From: DASZTV01 sp036268405
GTDB lineage: Bacteria > Actinomycetota > Actinomycetes > JAFAQI01
Direction of reading: 5' to 3'
NCBI GenBank assembly: GCA_036268405.1
Contig: DATAUF010000132.1
Span: 1 to 53,070 of the forward strand
DNA: 53,070 nt
Positions 31,424-39,853 of this stretch are shown here, in pieces. Under the pieces are notes generated by a model. That model was not told the origin of the DNA. It worked only from the letters and a program-made list of their open reading frames with translations, and ran no database searches. The stretch's first letter is position 1; each line of letters starts with the position of its first letter. The translations under genes were made by a program, and so were the position numbers.

Positions 31424-33418
31424 GTGCCATCGCTGGGCGACATATCGAAACGGCTGTTCGTCGGTCGCCCGTTGCGCAGTGCCCAGCTCGGAGAGACGCT
31501 TCTTCCCAAGCGGATCGCGCTGCCGGTCTTCGCCAGTGACGCGCTGTCCTCGGTCGCCTATGCGACCGAGGAGATCCTGCTCGTCCTGTCGCTGGGCGGC
31601 CTGTCACTCATCCACTTCACCTGGTACGCCGCGGCGGGCGTGGCGTTCCTCATGCTCGTCGTCGTCGCGTCGTATCGGCAGAACGTCCACGCCTACCCGA
31701 GTGGCGGTGGGGACTACGAGGTCGCCACGACCAACCTCGGCGGCAGGGCAGGTCTGACGGTCGCCAGCGCGCTGATGGTCGACTACGTGCTGACCGTCGC
31801 GGTGTCGGTGAGCTCTGGCGTCGCCAACATCACCTCCGCGGTGTCCTCGCTGCAGGGGCATGCCGTGGTCGTCGCGGTGTGCGTGGTCGGCGTGATCATG
31901 CTGCTCAACCTGCGCGGCGTGCGCGAGTCGGGCACCGCCTTCGCGATCCCGACGTACGCCTTCATCGCTGGTGTTGCGGTGCTGGTCACCGTCGGCATGC
32001 TCAAGATCGCAACCGGACACCATCTGTCGGCGGAGAGCGCGCACTACCGCGTGGTCCACACCCAGAACTACACGGGCTTCGCGCTCGCCTTCCTGTTGCT
32101 TCGGTCTTTCGCCTCGGGATGCACCGCACTGACCGGTGTCGAGGCCATCAGCAACGGCGTTCCCGCGTTCAAGAAGCCGAAGAGCAAGAACGCCGCGACC
32201 ACGCTCGCATTGCTCGGCGGCATCGCGGTGAGCATGTTCCTGGCGATCACCGCGCTCGCGATCGTCAGTCACGTGCACGTCGCGGCGAACCCGCACAACC
32301 TGGTCGGCCTGCCCAAGGGGCAGGAGCCCAAGACGGTGATCGCCCAGGTGGGCATCGCCGTGTTCGGCAAGGGATCGATCGGCTTCTACTACCTGCAGGC
32401 GATGACCGCGTTGATCCTGGTGTTGGCCGCCAACACGGCCTTCAACGGGTTTCCGGTGCTCGCGTCGATCCTTGCCCACGACGGCTACCTGCCGCGCCAG
32501 CTCAACACCCGTGGCGACCGCCTCGCCTTCAGCAACGGCATCCTGCTGCTCGGGGCCTTCGCGATGCTGCTGATCATCGCGTTCTCGGCCTCGCCGACGC
32601 GGCTGATCCAGCTCTACATCGTCGGGGTGTTCGTGTCCTTTGTGAACAGCCAGGTCGGCATGATCCGGCACTGGAACCGCAACCTGCCACTGACCGACGA
32701 GCCCGCGCGACGGCGGCAGATGAAGCGGTCGCGCGTCATCAACTCGATCGGCGCCGTGGTGACGTCGCTCGTGCTGATCATCATCGTGATCTCGAAGTTC
32801 ACCGAGGGCGCCTGGATCGCGATCGTCGCGATGGGCGTTCTCTTCGCGATGATGCGCGGTATTCGCAAGCACTACGACCTGGTCAATGACGAGCTCGTGC
32901 CCGAGGAGGGTGACGACGTACTTCCGTCTCGCATCCACGCTGTCGTGCTCGTGTCCAAGGTTCACAAGGCAACTCTGCGCGCGGTCAACTACGCGAGAGC
33001 CACCCGGCCCTCCAGCCTGGTTGCGCTGACCGTCGACGTCGATCCCGAGGGCACCGCAAGGCTTCGTGAGGAGTGGGAGCGCCGCGGGGTGCCCGTTCCG
33101 CTGCAGATCCTCAACTCGCCCTACCGCGAGGTCACGCGGCCGATCATCAAGTACATCAAGGAGATCAACCGCTCGAGCCCGCGCGATGTGGTCTCGGTCT
33201 TCATCCCTGAGTACGTCGTCGGCCAGTGGTGGGAGCAGATCCTTCACAACCAGAACGCGCTACGGCTCAAGGGCCGCCTGCTCTTCATGCGCGGCGTGAT
33301 GGTCACGAGCGTGCCGTATCAGCTCGCGTCGTCCGGCAAGGTCGTGCACGGGGTCGATCGACCGGCGGCCGGCGACGTGCGCCGGCCGGTCGACGTGAAG
33401 ACCCCTCCGGCTCCGTGA
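31424..33418 (+). CDS. APC-family permease with large cytosolic C-terminal domain (KimA-like)
   Basis: A 664-residue transporter. About 12 membrane segments run from residue 35 to 475, starting with LPVFASDALSSVAYATEEIL and including SGGGDYEVATTNLGG, typical of the APC (amino acid/polyamine/organocation) group. The last 185 residues are soluble (RIHAVVLVSKVHKATLRAVN and FIPEYVVGQWWEQILHNQN). This layout matches KimA-type potassium importers more than amino acid permeases. Divergent trkA genes support a potassium role (inference). The stop overlaps the GTG of the methyltransferase as GTGA. Confidence 0.87.
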   Translation: MPSLGDISKRLFVGRPLRSAQLGETLLPKRIALPVFASDALSSVAYATEEILLVLSLGGLSLIHFTWYAAAGVAFLMLVVVASYRQNVHAYPSGGGDYEVATTNLGGRAGLTVASALMVDYVLTVAVSVSSGVANITSAVSSLQGHAVVVAVCVVGVIMLLNLRGVRESGTAFAIPTYAFIAGVAVLVTVGMLKIATGHHLSAESAHYRVVHTQNYTGFALAFLLLRSFASGCTALTGVEAISNGVPAFKKPKSKNAATTLALLGGIAVSMFLAITALAIVSHVHVAANPHNLVGLPKGQEPKTVIAQVGIAVFGKGSIGFYYLQAMTALILVLAANTAFNGFPVLASILAHDGYLPRQLNTRGDRLAFSNGILLLGAFAMLLIIAFSASPTRLIQLYIVGVFVSFVNSQVGMIRHWNRNLPLTDEPARRRQMKRSRVINSIGAVVTSLVLIIIVISKFTEGAWIAIVAMGVLFAMMRGIRKHYDLVNDELVPEEGDDVLPSRIHAVVLVSKVHKATLRAVNYARATRPSSLVALTVDVDPEGTARLREEWERRGVPVPLQILNSPYREVTRPIIKYIKEINRSSPRDVVSVFIPEYVVGQWWEQILHNQNALRLKGRLLFMRGVMVTSVPYQLASSGKVVHGVDRPAAGDVRRPVDVKTPPAP

Positions 33419-34551
33419 TCCTCGAAGGCTCTATGGAACTCGAAGGCTCTATGGAACTCGAAGTCGGCGCAGTCGGCCATGGGGGAATCTGCGTCGCCCA
33501 CGCACCTGACGGTCGCGCGGTTCTCGTGCGGCACGCGTTGCCCGGGGAGCGGGTGCGCGTCGTCATCACCGAGCGGAAGCCGTCATTCCTTCGGGCAGAC
33601 GCCGTTGAGGTGCTCGAGGCCTCACCGCACCGGGTGGCGCCGCCATGTGCCTTCGCCGGCCCCGGCCGATGTGGCGGCTGCGACTGGCAGCACGTCGCAC
33701 TCGACGAGCAACGACGGCTCAAAGCCGAGGTGATCGCGGCAGCGTTGCAGCGGATCGCGCGGATCGAACGCGAGGTGGTGGTCGAACCGGTACCGGGCGA
33801 CACGGACGGCCTCGGCTGGCGGACCCGGATGCGACTTGCCGTCGGTCCTGACGGCATCGCCGGGCTGCACCGGCATCGCTCCAGCGAGATCGAGCACATC
33901 ACCGACTGCCTGATCGCTCACGAGTCGCTTCCGGTCGCATCGGTCGTGGCGGAGAAGTGGCCGGATGTCGAGGGTGTCGACCTGCAGTCCTCGAACGAGG
34001 AGGTCGCCGCGGGCCGGACCTTCCGGGTCCCGGAGGGTGGCTTCTGGCAGGTCCATCCAGGGGCACCCGATGCCCTGGTCGACGCGGCGAGGGGCTTCCT
34101 GACCCTGCGACCGGCGGACATCGTGCTCGACCTGTACGCGGGCGTCGGGCTGTTTGCCGGCGCGTTCGCCGCGCAGGTCCCGGACGGCGAGGTGATCGCC
34201 GTGGAGAGCAGCCCGGCTGCGGCACGTGCCGCGGTGGCCAACCTGGCCGACCTTCCGAACGTGCGGGTGGTCAACGATCTCGTGGCGCGCTGGTTGGCTC
34301 GCTATCACGACGGTGCGGACGCGGTCGTGCTCGATCCGCCTCGCAAAGGTGCCGGACCGGACGTCGTACAGCGCATCGTCGCGGCCCGCCCCCGACAGGT
34401 CGCCTACGTCGCCTGCGAGCCCGCGGCGCTCGCCCGTGACATCGCCGCCTTCGCAATGGGCGGCTGGCAGCTTGCCGAGCTGCGCGCCTTCGACCTGTTC
34501 CCGATGACAGCCCACGTCGAGTGCGTAGCCCTGCTGGAGCCACGCTCCTAG
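33415..34551 (+). CDS. TRAM-domain class I SAM-dependent RNA methyltransferase (RumA/TrmA family)
   Basis: A protein of up to 378 residues. The N-terminal TRAM-like OB domain is ELEVGAVGHGGICVAHAP through RHALPGERVRVVITE. A Cys cluster PPCAFAGPGRCGGCDWQH suggests a 4Fe-4S site. The methyltransferase domain has LDLYAGVGLFAGAFA, VVLDPPRKGAG and the catalytic Cys in YVACEPAALARD. It should make 5-methyluridine in rRNA or tRNA. Three in-frame starts are possible: GTG 33415 overlapping the previous stop, and ATG 33433 and ATG 33451, each with its own GAAGG, created by a tandem duplication. Confidence 0.92.
   Translation: MILEGSMELEGSMELEVGAVGHGGICVAHAPDGRAVLVRHALPGERVRVVITERKPSFLRADAVEVLEASPHRVAPPCAFAGPGRCGGCDWQHVALDEQRRLKAEVIAAALQRIARIEREVVVEPVPGDTDGLGWRTRMRLAVGPDGIAGLHRHRSSEIEHITDCLIAHESLPVASVVAEKWPDVEGVDLQSSNEEVAAGRTFRVPEGGFWQVHPGAPDALVDAARGFLTLRPADIVLDLYAGVGLFAGAFAAQVPDGEVIAVESSPAAARAAVANLADLPNVRVVNDLVARWLARYHDGADAVVLDPPRKGAGPDVVQRIVAARPRQVAYVACEPAALARDIAAFAMGGWQLAELRAFDLFPMTAHVECVALLEPRS
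33421..33463 (+). repeat. 18-bp tandem duplication of a ribosome binding site and start codon
   Basis: CTCGAAGGCTCTATGGAA occurs at 33421-33438 and again at 33439-33456, followed by a third partial copy CTCGAAG to 33463. Each full copy holds GAAGG 4 nt before an in-frame ATG. The repeat length is a multiple of three, so the frame is kept. Confidence 0.9.
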
Positions 34552-34554
34552 ACT
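34549..34554 (+). promoter_or_regulatory. -10 element for leaderless dxs transcript
   Basis: TAGACT ends 6 nt before GTG 34561. Its first two bases belong to the TAG stop of the methyltransferase gene. Confidence 0.5.
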
Positions 34555-34560
34555 GGCCTT

Positions 34561-36453
34561 GTGACAGGGCTGCTGGAGACGATCCACGACCCGGCCGACC
34601 TCAAGCGGCTGGCGTCGGCGGAGCTACCCGCCCTCGCCGATGAGATCCGTGACTTCCTGGTGACCGCGGTGGCGCGCACGGGCGGCCACCTGGGCCCCAA
34701 CCTCGGCGTCGTCGAGCTCACGATCGCGCTTCACCGGGTGTTCGACTCGCCCCGCGACGCGATCGTCTGGGACACCGGTCACCAGGCCTACGTCCACAAG
34801 CTGCTGACCGGTCGCCGGGAGCAGTTCGACGACCTCCGCCAGGCCGGCGGGATGTCCGGATACCCCTCGCGCTCCGAGAGCCCGCACGACTGGGTCGAGA
34901 ACTCCCACGCCTCCACTGCGCTGTCCTACGCCGACGGACTTGCGAAGGCGTTCTCGCTGAGCGATGCGCATGACCGGTCGGTCGTCGCGGTCGTCGGGGA
35001 CGGATCCCTGACGGGCGGGATGTGCTGGGAGGCTCTCAACACGATCGCCGGTGCGCCGCAGCGACCAGTGATCATCGTCGTCAACGACAACGGCCGCTCC
35101 TATGCCCCGACGGTCGGCGGTCTGGCCGCTCACCTCGCGGCCTTGCGGCTTTCGCCGTCGTACGAGCAGCTGCTCGACCTGGTCCGTACCTCCCTGTCGC
35201 GCACGCCGGTTGTCGGGCAGCCGATCTACGAGGCGCTGCACGGGATGAAGAAGGGCATCAAGGACCTGATTCAGCCGCAGGTGATGTTCGAGGATCTCGG
35301 GTTGAAGTACGTCGGTCCGATCGATGGCCACGACGTGAGTGCGCTCGAGCACGCGTTGGAGAAGGCGCGGCGCTTCGGCGGCCCGGTCATCGTCCACTGC
35401 CTCACAGAGAAGGGCCGCGGCTACCGGCCCGCGGTTGATGACGAAGCGGACCAGTTCCACTCCGTCAACGTGATCGACCCGTTGACCGGCAAGCCGGTGA
35501 CCGTAGGTCCACCGACCTGGACCAACATCTTCGCCGAGGAGATGGTCGCGATCGGCGAACAGCGCCCGGACGTTGTGGCGGTGACCGCGGCGATGTTGCG
35601 TCCGGTCGGGCTGCACCCGTTCGCCCAGCGGTTCCCCGACCGTGTCTTCGACGTCGGCATCGCCGAGCAGCACGCGGTCACGTCCGCTGCGGGCATGGCA
35701 ATGGGCGGCCTGCACCCGGTCGTCTGCATCTACTCGACGTTCCTCAACCGGGCGTTCGACCAGGTGCTGATGGACGTTGCGATGCACGGCCAGGCAGTCA
35801 CGTTCGTGCTCGACCGCGCCGGGATCACAGGTCCGGATGGCGCGTCACACCACGGCATGTGGGACCTCGCGCTGCTGGGCATCGTGCCCGGCATGCGCGT
35901 TGCGGCACCTCGCGACGCATCGAGGCTGCGCCACCTGCTGCACGAAGCGGTCGAGGAGGATCGCGGCCCGACGGCCGTTCGGTTCCCGAAGGCGTCAGTC
36001 GATGACGACATCGCTGCGATCGACCGGCTCGGCGACATGGACGTACTGCGGCGCGACGATGACAGCAGCGTTCTCATCGTGGCCGTCGGGCCACAGGCCG
36101 CGCTTGCGCTCGACGTCGCCGACCGGATCGCGGCGCAGGGCGTCGGTGCGACCGTCGTCGATCCGCGCTGGGTGCTGCCGGTCGACCCGGCGCTTCCTGC
36201 TCTGGCGGCAGCCCACGAGCAGGTGGTCGTCATCGAGGATGGCGTCGTCGCGGGGGGAGTCGGGGTGGCGATCTCCCGCGAGCTGCGTCGTCGTGGGATC
36301 GAGGTCCCGCTGCGTCAGGTTGCGTTGCCGCAGGAGTTCATTGCGCACGGCGAGCGCCGTCCCGTGCTCACGCAGTGCGGATTGTCTGCCCAGGAGATCG
36401 CGCGAGCCGTCATCGAGACGGCCGCCAGCGCAAGCTCGCTCTCGTCCGGGTGA
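34561..36453 (+). CDS. dxs: 1-deoxy-D-xylulose-5-phosphate synthase
   Basis: A 630-residue thiamine-diphosphate enzyme, the usual length. It joins pyruvate and glyceraldehyde 3-phosphate in the first step of the MEP isoprenoid pathway. Seen: GGHLGPNLGVVELTIALH, IVWDTGHQAYVHKLLTGR, the TPP/Mg motif VVGDGSLTGGMCWEALN to NDNGRSYAPTVGG, the catalytic His/Glu region RVFDVGIAEQHAVTSAAGMA, the GMWDLALLGIVPGM loop, and the transketolase C-terminal domain after residue 490. The stop overlaps the GTG of the next gene (GTGA). Confidence 0.97.
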   Translation: MTGLLETIHDPADLKRLASAELPALADEIRDFLVTAVARTGGHLGPNLGVVELTIALHRVFDSPRDAIVWDTGHQAYVHKLLTGRREQFDDLRQAGGMSGYPSRSESPHDWVENSHASTALSYADGLAKAFSLSDAHDRSVVAVVGDGSLTGGMCWEALNTIAGAPQRPVIIVVNDNGRSYAPTVGGLAAHLAALRLSPSYEQLLDLVRTSLSRTPVVGQPIYEALHGMKKGIKDLIQPQVMFEDLGLKYVGPIDGHDVSALEHALEKARRFGGPVIVHCLTEKGRGYRPAVDDEADQFHSVNVIDPLTGKPVTVGPPTWTNIFAEEMVAIGEQRPDVVAVTAAMLRPVGLHPFAQRFPDRVFDVGIAEQHAVTSAAGMAMGGLHPVVCIYSTFLNRAFDQVLMDVAMHGQAVTFVLDRAGITGPDGASHHGMWDLALLGIVPGMRVAAPRDASRLRHLLHEAVEEDRGPTAVRFPKASVDDDIAAIDRLGDMDVLRRDDDSSVLIVAVGPQAALALDVADRIAAQGVGATVVDPRWVLPVDPALPALAAAHEQVVVIEDGVVAGGVGVAISRELRRRGIEVPLRQVALPQEFIAHGERRPVLTQCGLSAQEIARAVIETAASASSLSSG

Positions 36454-37238
36454 CGGCAGCGCGACGAGTCGCCGCCGCTGTTGCGCTCACGCTCGCGGCG
36501 ATCGCCACTTCCGTTCCCGCGACGTCCGCAAGCTCGGCGAGCAGGCCCGCGGCAACGACGTTCGGCGGGACACCGACGGTTGGTGCACTCTTCATCACCG
36601 GCCTGTTCCCGCTGCACATCTGCACCGCGAGCGTGGTGCGCAGCGCCGACCGCAGCGTGATCATGACGGCGGCGCACTGCATCCGCGGCGGCAGCGGTGA
36701 GGGCTACGAGTTTGCGCCCGCCTTTCACGACGGGAAGGCGCCGTACGGGATGTGGCGCGTGACTGCGGCGTACGCCGCGCCGGGATGGATCCGCCACTTC
36801 GATACCCGGGATGACTTCGCCTTCCTGCTCGTTGCGCCCAAGCGGATCAACGGGCGGATGCGCGACCTTCAGGACGTCACAGGTGGCAATCGGCTGGGAC
36901 ACACCCCCTCGGCCGGGAGTACGGCCACTGTCTTCGGCTACCCGCTTGGCATCGGTGGCTCCGGGATTCGCTGCCGATCGAGCGTCTACCGGCGTGCGCC
37001 GTTCAGCGGATTCAACTGCAACGGCTTCCGTGACGGCACGAGCGGCGGACCGTGGCTGGCCGGACACGGCAACGACCGGCGGGTGGTCGGGGTCGTCGGC
37101 GGACTTCATCAGGGCGGCTGCACGGCCGCCCAGCTGTATGCCGCGCCGTTGGGTGATGCGGCGCATCGTGCCCTCCAGCGCGCCGGACACCGTGGCCGCG
37201 CCGACGGCTTCCCGGCGCCCCCGGGCGACGGCTGCTAG
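36450..37238 (+). CDS. Secreted trypsin-like serine protease
   Basis: A 262-residue protein with an N-terminal signal peptide (ARRVAAAVALTLAAIATSVP, cleavage probably after an Ala near residue 30). The chymotrypsin-fold triad is seen as His in VIMTAAHCIRG, Asp in RDDFAFLLV and Ser in DGTSGGPWLAG. Two Cys pairs may form disulfides outside the cell. GTG 36450 overlaps the dxs stop, so it is probably translated from the dxs transcript, an odd partner for an isoprenoid gene. Substrate unknown. The end shares CTAG with the convergent gene. Confidence 0.85.
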   Translation: MTAARRVAAAVALTLAAIATSVPATSASSASRPAATTFGGTPTVGALFITGLFPLHICTASVVRSADRSVIMTAAHCIRGGSGEGYEFAPAFHDGKAPYGMWRVTAAYAAPGWIRHFDTRDDFAFLLVAPKRINGRMRDLQDVTGGNRLGHTPSAGSTATVFGYPLGIGGSGIRCRSSVYRRAPFSGFNCNGFRDGTSGGPWLAGHGNDRRVVGVVGGLHQGGCTAAQLYAAPLGDAAHRALQRAGHRGRADGFPAPPGDGC

Positions 37239-38086
37239 ACCGAGTAGTAGGCCATCTCGGGGACCTGCCGGCAAGGGACGAAGCGGTCGTCCAACGCGGC
37301 TCGAACGACGCCGCTGCCGTCACGGCCGAGCAGGACCTCGTCGCGGGTGACGAGCAGCGGCCGAGCAAAGCCGCGATCCTCGGACCGGGTCATGCGCGCG
37401 GCCGCCGCAGCGAAGGCCGGGTCGATGCGGCGCAGCTCCATCCAGCCTCGGCTGCGCGTGGGCACCGCGATCGACCGCATGCCGTCGTTGAGGGACGTGG
37501 CGATGGCCGCGCGCAGCGTTCGCGAGCCGAGCAGGGTCACGACGTCGCAGTCGCCGATCGGGTGCAGCAGGGCGGTCGGGTCGCGTCGCAGCCGATCGGC
37601 GGCGGCCTCGCCCATTCGTTCGAGGTACACCGATGCGGCCGGCCACCATGGGGTGGGATCGACGCCCGCGATGCGCAGCGCCTCGGGAGACAGGGTGTGA
37701 ATGGCCTCCGGGTGGTCCGGGTCGAGACCGGCGAACCCGATGCCGAGATCGAGCGCACCACCGAGCACGCGGCGGCGTACCCAAGCCGGCCCGGGATGGA
37801 TCGGCGAGTCGACGGTGACGCCGTACGGCCGAGTCCGCGCGGCCAGGTCGGCGATCGGATGGTCGGCGAGCCAGCGGCGTACCTGTAGCCAGTAAGCGAG
37901 CCGGCTCCGCCCGGTCTCGGACTCCGGCTCGGCGCCCGCGAAGGCGCGGCGGCACTCCGGCCAGGTGACCTTGATCGCGGGCTTGCCGAGGAGGACGACG
38001 CCGCCCGGGGCAAGGTTGAGATCGAGGTCGAGAGTCACCGACGCGGCAAGGGCGGCCCGGCTGAAGGGACCGCGCCGGCTCGGCAT
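37235..38086 (-). CDS. Protein of unknown function
   Basis: A 283-residue soluble protein that I do not recognise. It opens with MPSRRGPFSRAALAASVTLD and has no membrane segment or obvious nucleotide-binding motif. Distinct features are a W-rich middle (DPTPWWPAASVYLERMGEAA), a DCDVVTLLGSRTLRAAIATS stretch, and SRGWMELRRIDPAFAAAAA. TAGGTT ends 6 nt before the ATG, so it likely has its own leaderless promoter, overlapping the stop of the upstream GNAT gene. It is probably not a shadow, since neither plus-strand frame here has a convincing product. Confidence 0.7.
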   Translation of the reverse strand: MPSRRGPFSRAALAASVTLDLDLNLAPGGVVLLGKPAIKVTWPECRRAFAGAEPESETGRSRLAYWLQVRRWLADHPIADLAARTRPYGVTVDSPIHPGPAWVRRRVLGGALDLGIGFAGLDPDHPEAIHTLSPEALRIAGVDPTPWWPAASVYLERMGEAAADRLRRDPTALLHPIGDCDVVTLLGSRTLRAAIATSLNDGMRSIAVPTRSRGWMELRRIDPAFAAAAARMTRSEDRGFARPLLVTRDEVLLGRDGSGVVRAALDDRFVPCRQVPEMAYYSV

Positions 38087-38092
38087 GTTCGG

Positions 38093-38098
38093 AACCTA
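38093..38098 (-). promoter_or_regulatory. -10 element for the unknown gene at 37235-38086
   Basis: On the minus strand TAGGTT ends 6 nt before ATG 38086. Its TAG is also the stop codon of the upstream GNAT gene. Confidence 0.45.
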
Positions 38099-38533
38099 CC
38101 CCGCTGTGCGCCGGTAACGCAGATAGCCCTGTGCAGGCGCGTCGTCGGCGACGAACCCGAGGCCCTCGACGATCCGCCGCGACGGGGTGTTCGACAGGTG
38201 GACCTCGGCTTCGATCACCGAGACATCAGGTCGGGAGACGAGCCACGTGACGAGATTCGAGACCGCTGCGGTCCCGAGCCGGTGGCCGCGGCTCTGGGCG
38301 GCAAGGCCGTACCCGATCTCGACGTGTCCGTCCCGGGGAGGCAGCTTGGTGCCGCACTCCCCGGCGATCCGCCCATCGTCGTCGATGACGAGAAAGCCCC
38401 AGCCGCCCCCGTGCACGAATCCGAGGCCTGCTGCCGTGTCCGCGTGCGGCCATCCCGGAGCGACTGGTCGGTCCCCGGTCTCGCCGCGGATGAGGGCATC
38501 GACCTGGTCTGCCGTCACGGCGACCAGGTTCAA
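38096..38533 (-). CDS. GNAT-family N-acetyltransferase
   Basis: A 145-residue acetyltransferase of the RimJ/RimL type. It has GGWGFLVIDDDGRIAGECGT (strands 2-4), EIGYGLAAQSRGHRLGTAAV (acetyl-CoA pyrophosphate loop in QSRGHRLG) and VIEAEVHLSNTPSRRIVEGL followed by GFVADD. The frame is open upstream inside the RNase D gene. TTG 38533 overlaps the RNase D stop (TTGA) and is preferred; GTG 38518 is the alternative. Substrate unknown. Confidence 0.82.
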   Translation of the reverse strand: MNLVAVTADQVDALIRGETGDRPVAPGWPHADTAAGLGFVHGGGWGFLVIDDDGRIAGECGTKLPPRDGHVEIGYGLAAQSRGHRLGTAAVSNLVTWLVSRPDVSVIEAEVHLSNTPSRRIVEGLGFVADDAPAQGYLRYRRTAG

Positions 38534-39834
38534 TCCGGGTCCACCATCGCGGCGGCGAGGACATCGGCGAGCAGGGCGACCTGCCACGGGCGGGCGCCGC
38601 CGGCGACCAGGTAGGCGCGCACGTCGCCGGGGTCGGACGACGGCGGGGACCAGGCAAGGCGGCGCAGCAGATCCGGCGTCAGCAGGTTCTCTGCCGGGAC
38701 GCGATGCTCGGCTGACACCTGCGCAATCGCGGCTCGAGCGCGGGCGAGCCGGCCTGCTGCGACCGGATCGCGATCGGGCCATCGGTTGGCGGGGGGCGGG
38801 CCATCGCCGGGTGCCGCCGGACGCGGCAGCTCGGCTTCGGGGAGGGCGCGCGCCGCCTCGATCACCGGAAACAGATCCGGCACGAGCCGTCGGGTCGACC
38901 GGCCGCCCCAGCCCGCCAGCTTGGCAAGGTCGTCTGCGGACTCCGGAGCGGCTGTGGCGCCGGCCACGATCGAGGCGTCGGAGAGGATGCGGCCCGGGGC
39001 GGTGTCGCGAGCTCGGGCGATTCGGTCCCGCTCCTCCCACAGCGCGCGCACGATGGCGAGCTGGCGACGGTTGCGGATGCGGTGGATGCCACTGGTGCGC
39101 CGCCACGGGTCCGCCCGTGGAGCCGGCGCGCCGGCCGCCAGGACGGCGGCAAACTCCTGCCGGGCCCAGTCGAGCTTGTTCTGGTTACGCAGCTCGTCCT
39201 CCAGCGCCGCGCGAAGGTCGAGCAGCACTTCGACGTCGAGCGCGGCGTAGCCCAGCCACGGCTCGGGGAGCGGCCGGCGAGACCAGTCGACCGCTGAGTG
39301 CTCCTTGGCGAGGCGCAGCCCGAGCAGCAGCTCGACCATCGTGGCGAGCCCGACGCGCTCGAAGCCGGCAAGGCGTGCGGCGAGCTCGGTGTCGAAGAGC
39401 GTCGTGGGTTCGAGGCCGAGCTCGCGCAGGCACGGCAGGTCCTGGGATGCGGCGTGCACCACCCACTCGGCGTCCGCGACGGCCAGCCCGACTCGTCGCA
39501 GGTCGCCGAACGGGATGGGGTCGATGAGGATCGTGCCGGTGCCCTCACGCCGGATCTGCACCAGGTACGCGCGTTGTCCGTACCGGTAGCCCGAGGCCCG
39601 CTCCGCGTCGACCGCGACTGCCCCGGTTCCCTGTCGCAGGGACTCGGTCGCGGCCTCGAGAGCGGTCAAGGTGTTGATGACGTCGGGAATGCCGTCCCGT
39701 GGCTCGGCGAGCAGCTCTACTTCGGGTGCCTGGTCTACCGGCGCCTCGTCGACTGGTGCTTCGTCGACCCGCGCCTCGTCGACCCGAGCGATGGCCTCAG
39801 CGGCAATCGCGGCGTCGTCGAGTGCTTCGCTCAC
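38530..39834 (-). CDS. rnd: Ribonuclease D
   Basis: A 434-residue 3'-5' exoribonuclease with the DEDD catalytic set: VAVDAERASGYRY (DxE), VHAASQDLPCL (D) and YAALDVEVLLDL (YxxxD). An HRDC domain follows (RRQLAIVRALWEERDRIARA) and a second HRDC-like region. The N-terminus contains a five-residue repeat (VDEAR VDEAP VDEAP VDQAP, residues 18-37). It trims tRNA and other small RNA 3' ends. TACCGT ends 6 nt before GTG 39834. The GNAT gene follows with overlapping codons. Confidence 0.94.
   Translation of the reverse strand: MSEALDDAAIAAEAIARVDEARVDEAPVDEAPVDQAPEVELLAEPRDGIPDVINTLTALEAATESLRQGTGAVAVDAERASGYRYGQRAYLVQIRREGTGTILIDPIPFGDLRRVGLAVADAEWVVHAASQDLPCLRELGLEPTTLFDTELAARLAGFERVGLATMVELLLGLRLAKEHSAVDWSRRPLPEPWLGYAALDVEVLLDLRAALEDELRNQNKLDWARQEFAAVLAAGAPAPRADPWRRTSGIHRIRNRRQLAIVRALWEERDRIARARDTAPGRILSDASIVAGATAAPESADDLAKLAGWGGRSTRRLVPDLFPVIEAARALPEAELPRPAAPGDGPPPANRWPDRDPVAAGRLARARAAIAQVSAEHRVPAENLLTPDLLRRLAWSPPSSDPGDVRAYLVAGGARPWQVALLADVLAAAMVDPD
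39727..39786 (-). repeat. 15-bp in-frame tandem repeat in rnd
   Basis: Codons 17-36 of rnd encode four copies of a VDEA(P/R) unit by a degenerate 15-bp repeat containing CGTCGAC on the plus strand. It lies in the disordered, acidic N-terminus ahead of the nuclease domain, so length changes would probably be tolerated. Confidence 0.7.
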
Positions 39835-39840
39835 CGCTTG

Positions 39841-39846
39841 ACGGTA
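39841..39846 (-). promoter_or_regulatory. -10 element for leaderless rnd transcript
   Basis: On the minus strand TACCGT ends 6 nt before GTG 39834, in the short gap after the response regulator gene. Confidence 0.5.
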
Positions 39847-39853
39847 GAGCGGG

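Noticed and set aside
31604..33247. 547-codon minus-strand frame opposite the APC permease
   Set aside because: Low-complexity, His/Asp/Arg-rich; shadow of the permease.
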